6,787 nucleotides of DNA, taken from Azohydromonas lata NBRC 102462. Lineage in GTDB: Bacteria; Pseudomonadota; Gammaproteobacteria; Burkholderiales; Burkholderiaceae_C. The notes under the pieces were generated by a model. That model was not told the DNA's origin and made no database searches. It was given only the letters and a program-made list of their open reading frames with translations. The stretch covers positions 1 through 6,787 of the forward strand of contig CAMCTE010000151.1 of the NCBI GenBank assembly GCA_945878385.1, read 5' to 3'. A program made the translations under genes and the position numbers. Each line of letters opens with the position of its first letter. Position 1 is the stretch's first letter. Positions 6,480-6,787 of this stretch are shown in pieces.

Positions 6480-6787
6480 ATGTCCAACCTTTCTTCACCC
6501 TTGCAGTTTGGCGAGCGCGTGCCGCTCATCCAGCGTGCCCGCAGCGTGCAGGACAGCGAGTTGCCCGACATCCCCTGGCTGTCGCTGCTCACCCAAGCTC
6601 AGCGAATCCGGGCTTTATCGGACCTGCGTGTGGTGGACGCCCAACCGGGCGATGTGATCTGCAAGATCGGGCGACCGGCCAACTACTGGTTCGGCATCTT
6701 GGACGGCTTGATGAAGATGAGCAACGACTCATCGGTGGGTTTTTCCATCACCTTCACCGGCATCCCGCCCGGGGCCTGGTTCGGCGA
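6480..6787 (+). CDS. Crp/Fnr-family transcriptional regulator, N-terminal part (cut by the window edge)
   Basis: An open frame from ATG 6480 reaches the window end with no stop, giving 102 complete codons. After a variable N-terminus (MSNLSSPLQFGERVPLIQRA) comes IPWLSLLTQAQRIRALSDLR and then a cyclic-nucleotide-binding-type beta roll: AQPGDVICKIGRPANYWFGI (54-73), LDGLMKMS (74-81) and TGIPPGAWFG (93-102), where an E is expected next. This resembles the effector domain of Crp/Fnr regulators. The DNA-binding helix-turn-helix lies outside the window. Only one cysteine (C61) is seen and the FNR-type N-terminal cysteine cluster is absent, so FNR-style oxygen sensing through an iron-sulfur cluster is unlikely. 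The effector-contact residues are not in view. It is divergent from the ligase operon and is its likely regulator. The Shine-Dalgarno is weak; a GTG at codon 14 is a less likely start. Confidence 0.85.
   Translation, partial: MSNLSSPLQFGERVPLIQRARSVQDSELPDIPWLSLLTQAQRIRALSDLRVVDAQPGDVICKIGRPANYWFGILDGLMKMSNDSSVGFSITFTGIPPGAWFG

Noticed and set aside
6480..6787. FNR orthologue (oxygen sensor)
   Set aside because: The N-terminal cysteine cluster is absent, with only one cysteine in 102 residues, and the nearby repeat is not TTGAT-N4-ATCAA.

Overview
The window is a high-GC stretch with long codon-biased genes and a gene order that I associate with Betaproteobacteria, probably Burkholderiales and perhaps Comamonadaceae. 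The taxonomic call is inference from resemblance only. Nearly all of it is one minus-strand operon, read right to left. A partial regulator gene diverges from it at the right edge. No tRNA, rRNA, CRISPR array or insertion sequence is visible, and no stretch of 300 bases or more lacks a gene.

Layout from the right edge: a plus-strand Crp/Fnr-type regulator starts at 6480 and runs off the window. A 120-bp divergent control region (6360-6479) follows. The minus-strand operon then reads: long-chain-type acyl-CoA synthetase (6359-4413), LivG-type ABC ATPase (4416-3625, 4-base ATGA overlap with the ligase), LivH-type permease (3597-2668), LivM-type permease (2552-1494) and a periplasmic substrate-binding protein (1358-27). 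The usual second ATPase (LivF) is not in the window and would be expected just left of position 1.

How the parts fit: the binding protein would capture a ligand in the periplasm, LivH/LivM would form the channel, and LivG with an unseen LivF would power it. The ligase is the first gene and is translationally linked to livG, which suggests the imported solute may be a carboxylic acid that is trapped as its CoA thioester. The 'branched-chain amino acid' label may therefore be wrong for this system. The ligand cannot be read from the sequence.

The most notable points are these. (1) The binding-protein gene has an in-frame amber codon at codon 166 with an intact reading frame on both sides, so it is either a very recent nonsense mutation or a base-calling error. 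(2) The divergent region holds a TGTCG-N6-CGACA inverted repeat with Crp/Fnr half-site geometry. It is centred exactly 41.5 bp upstream of the start point predicted from the best -10 box of the ligase operon, and it also overlaps the predicted -10 of the regulator gene. (3) Two hairpins lie at the livH-livM junction, one of them holding the livH stop codon in its loop. (4) The livM to binding-protein gap holds two more small hairpins and a 33-codon ORF whose stop overlaps the binding-protein start.
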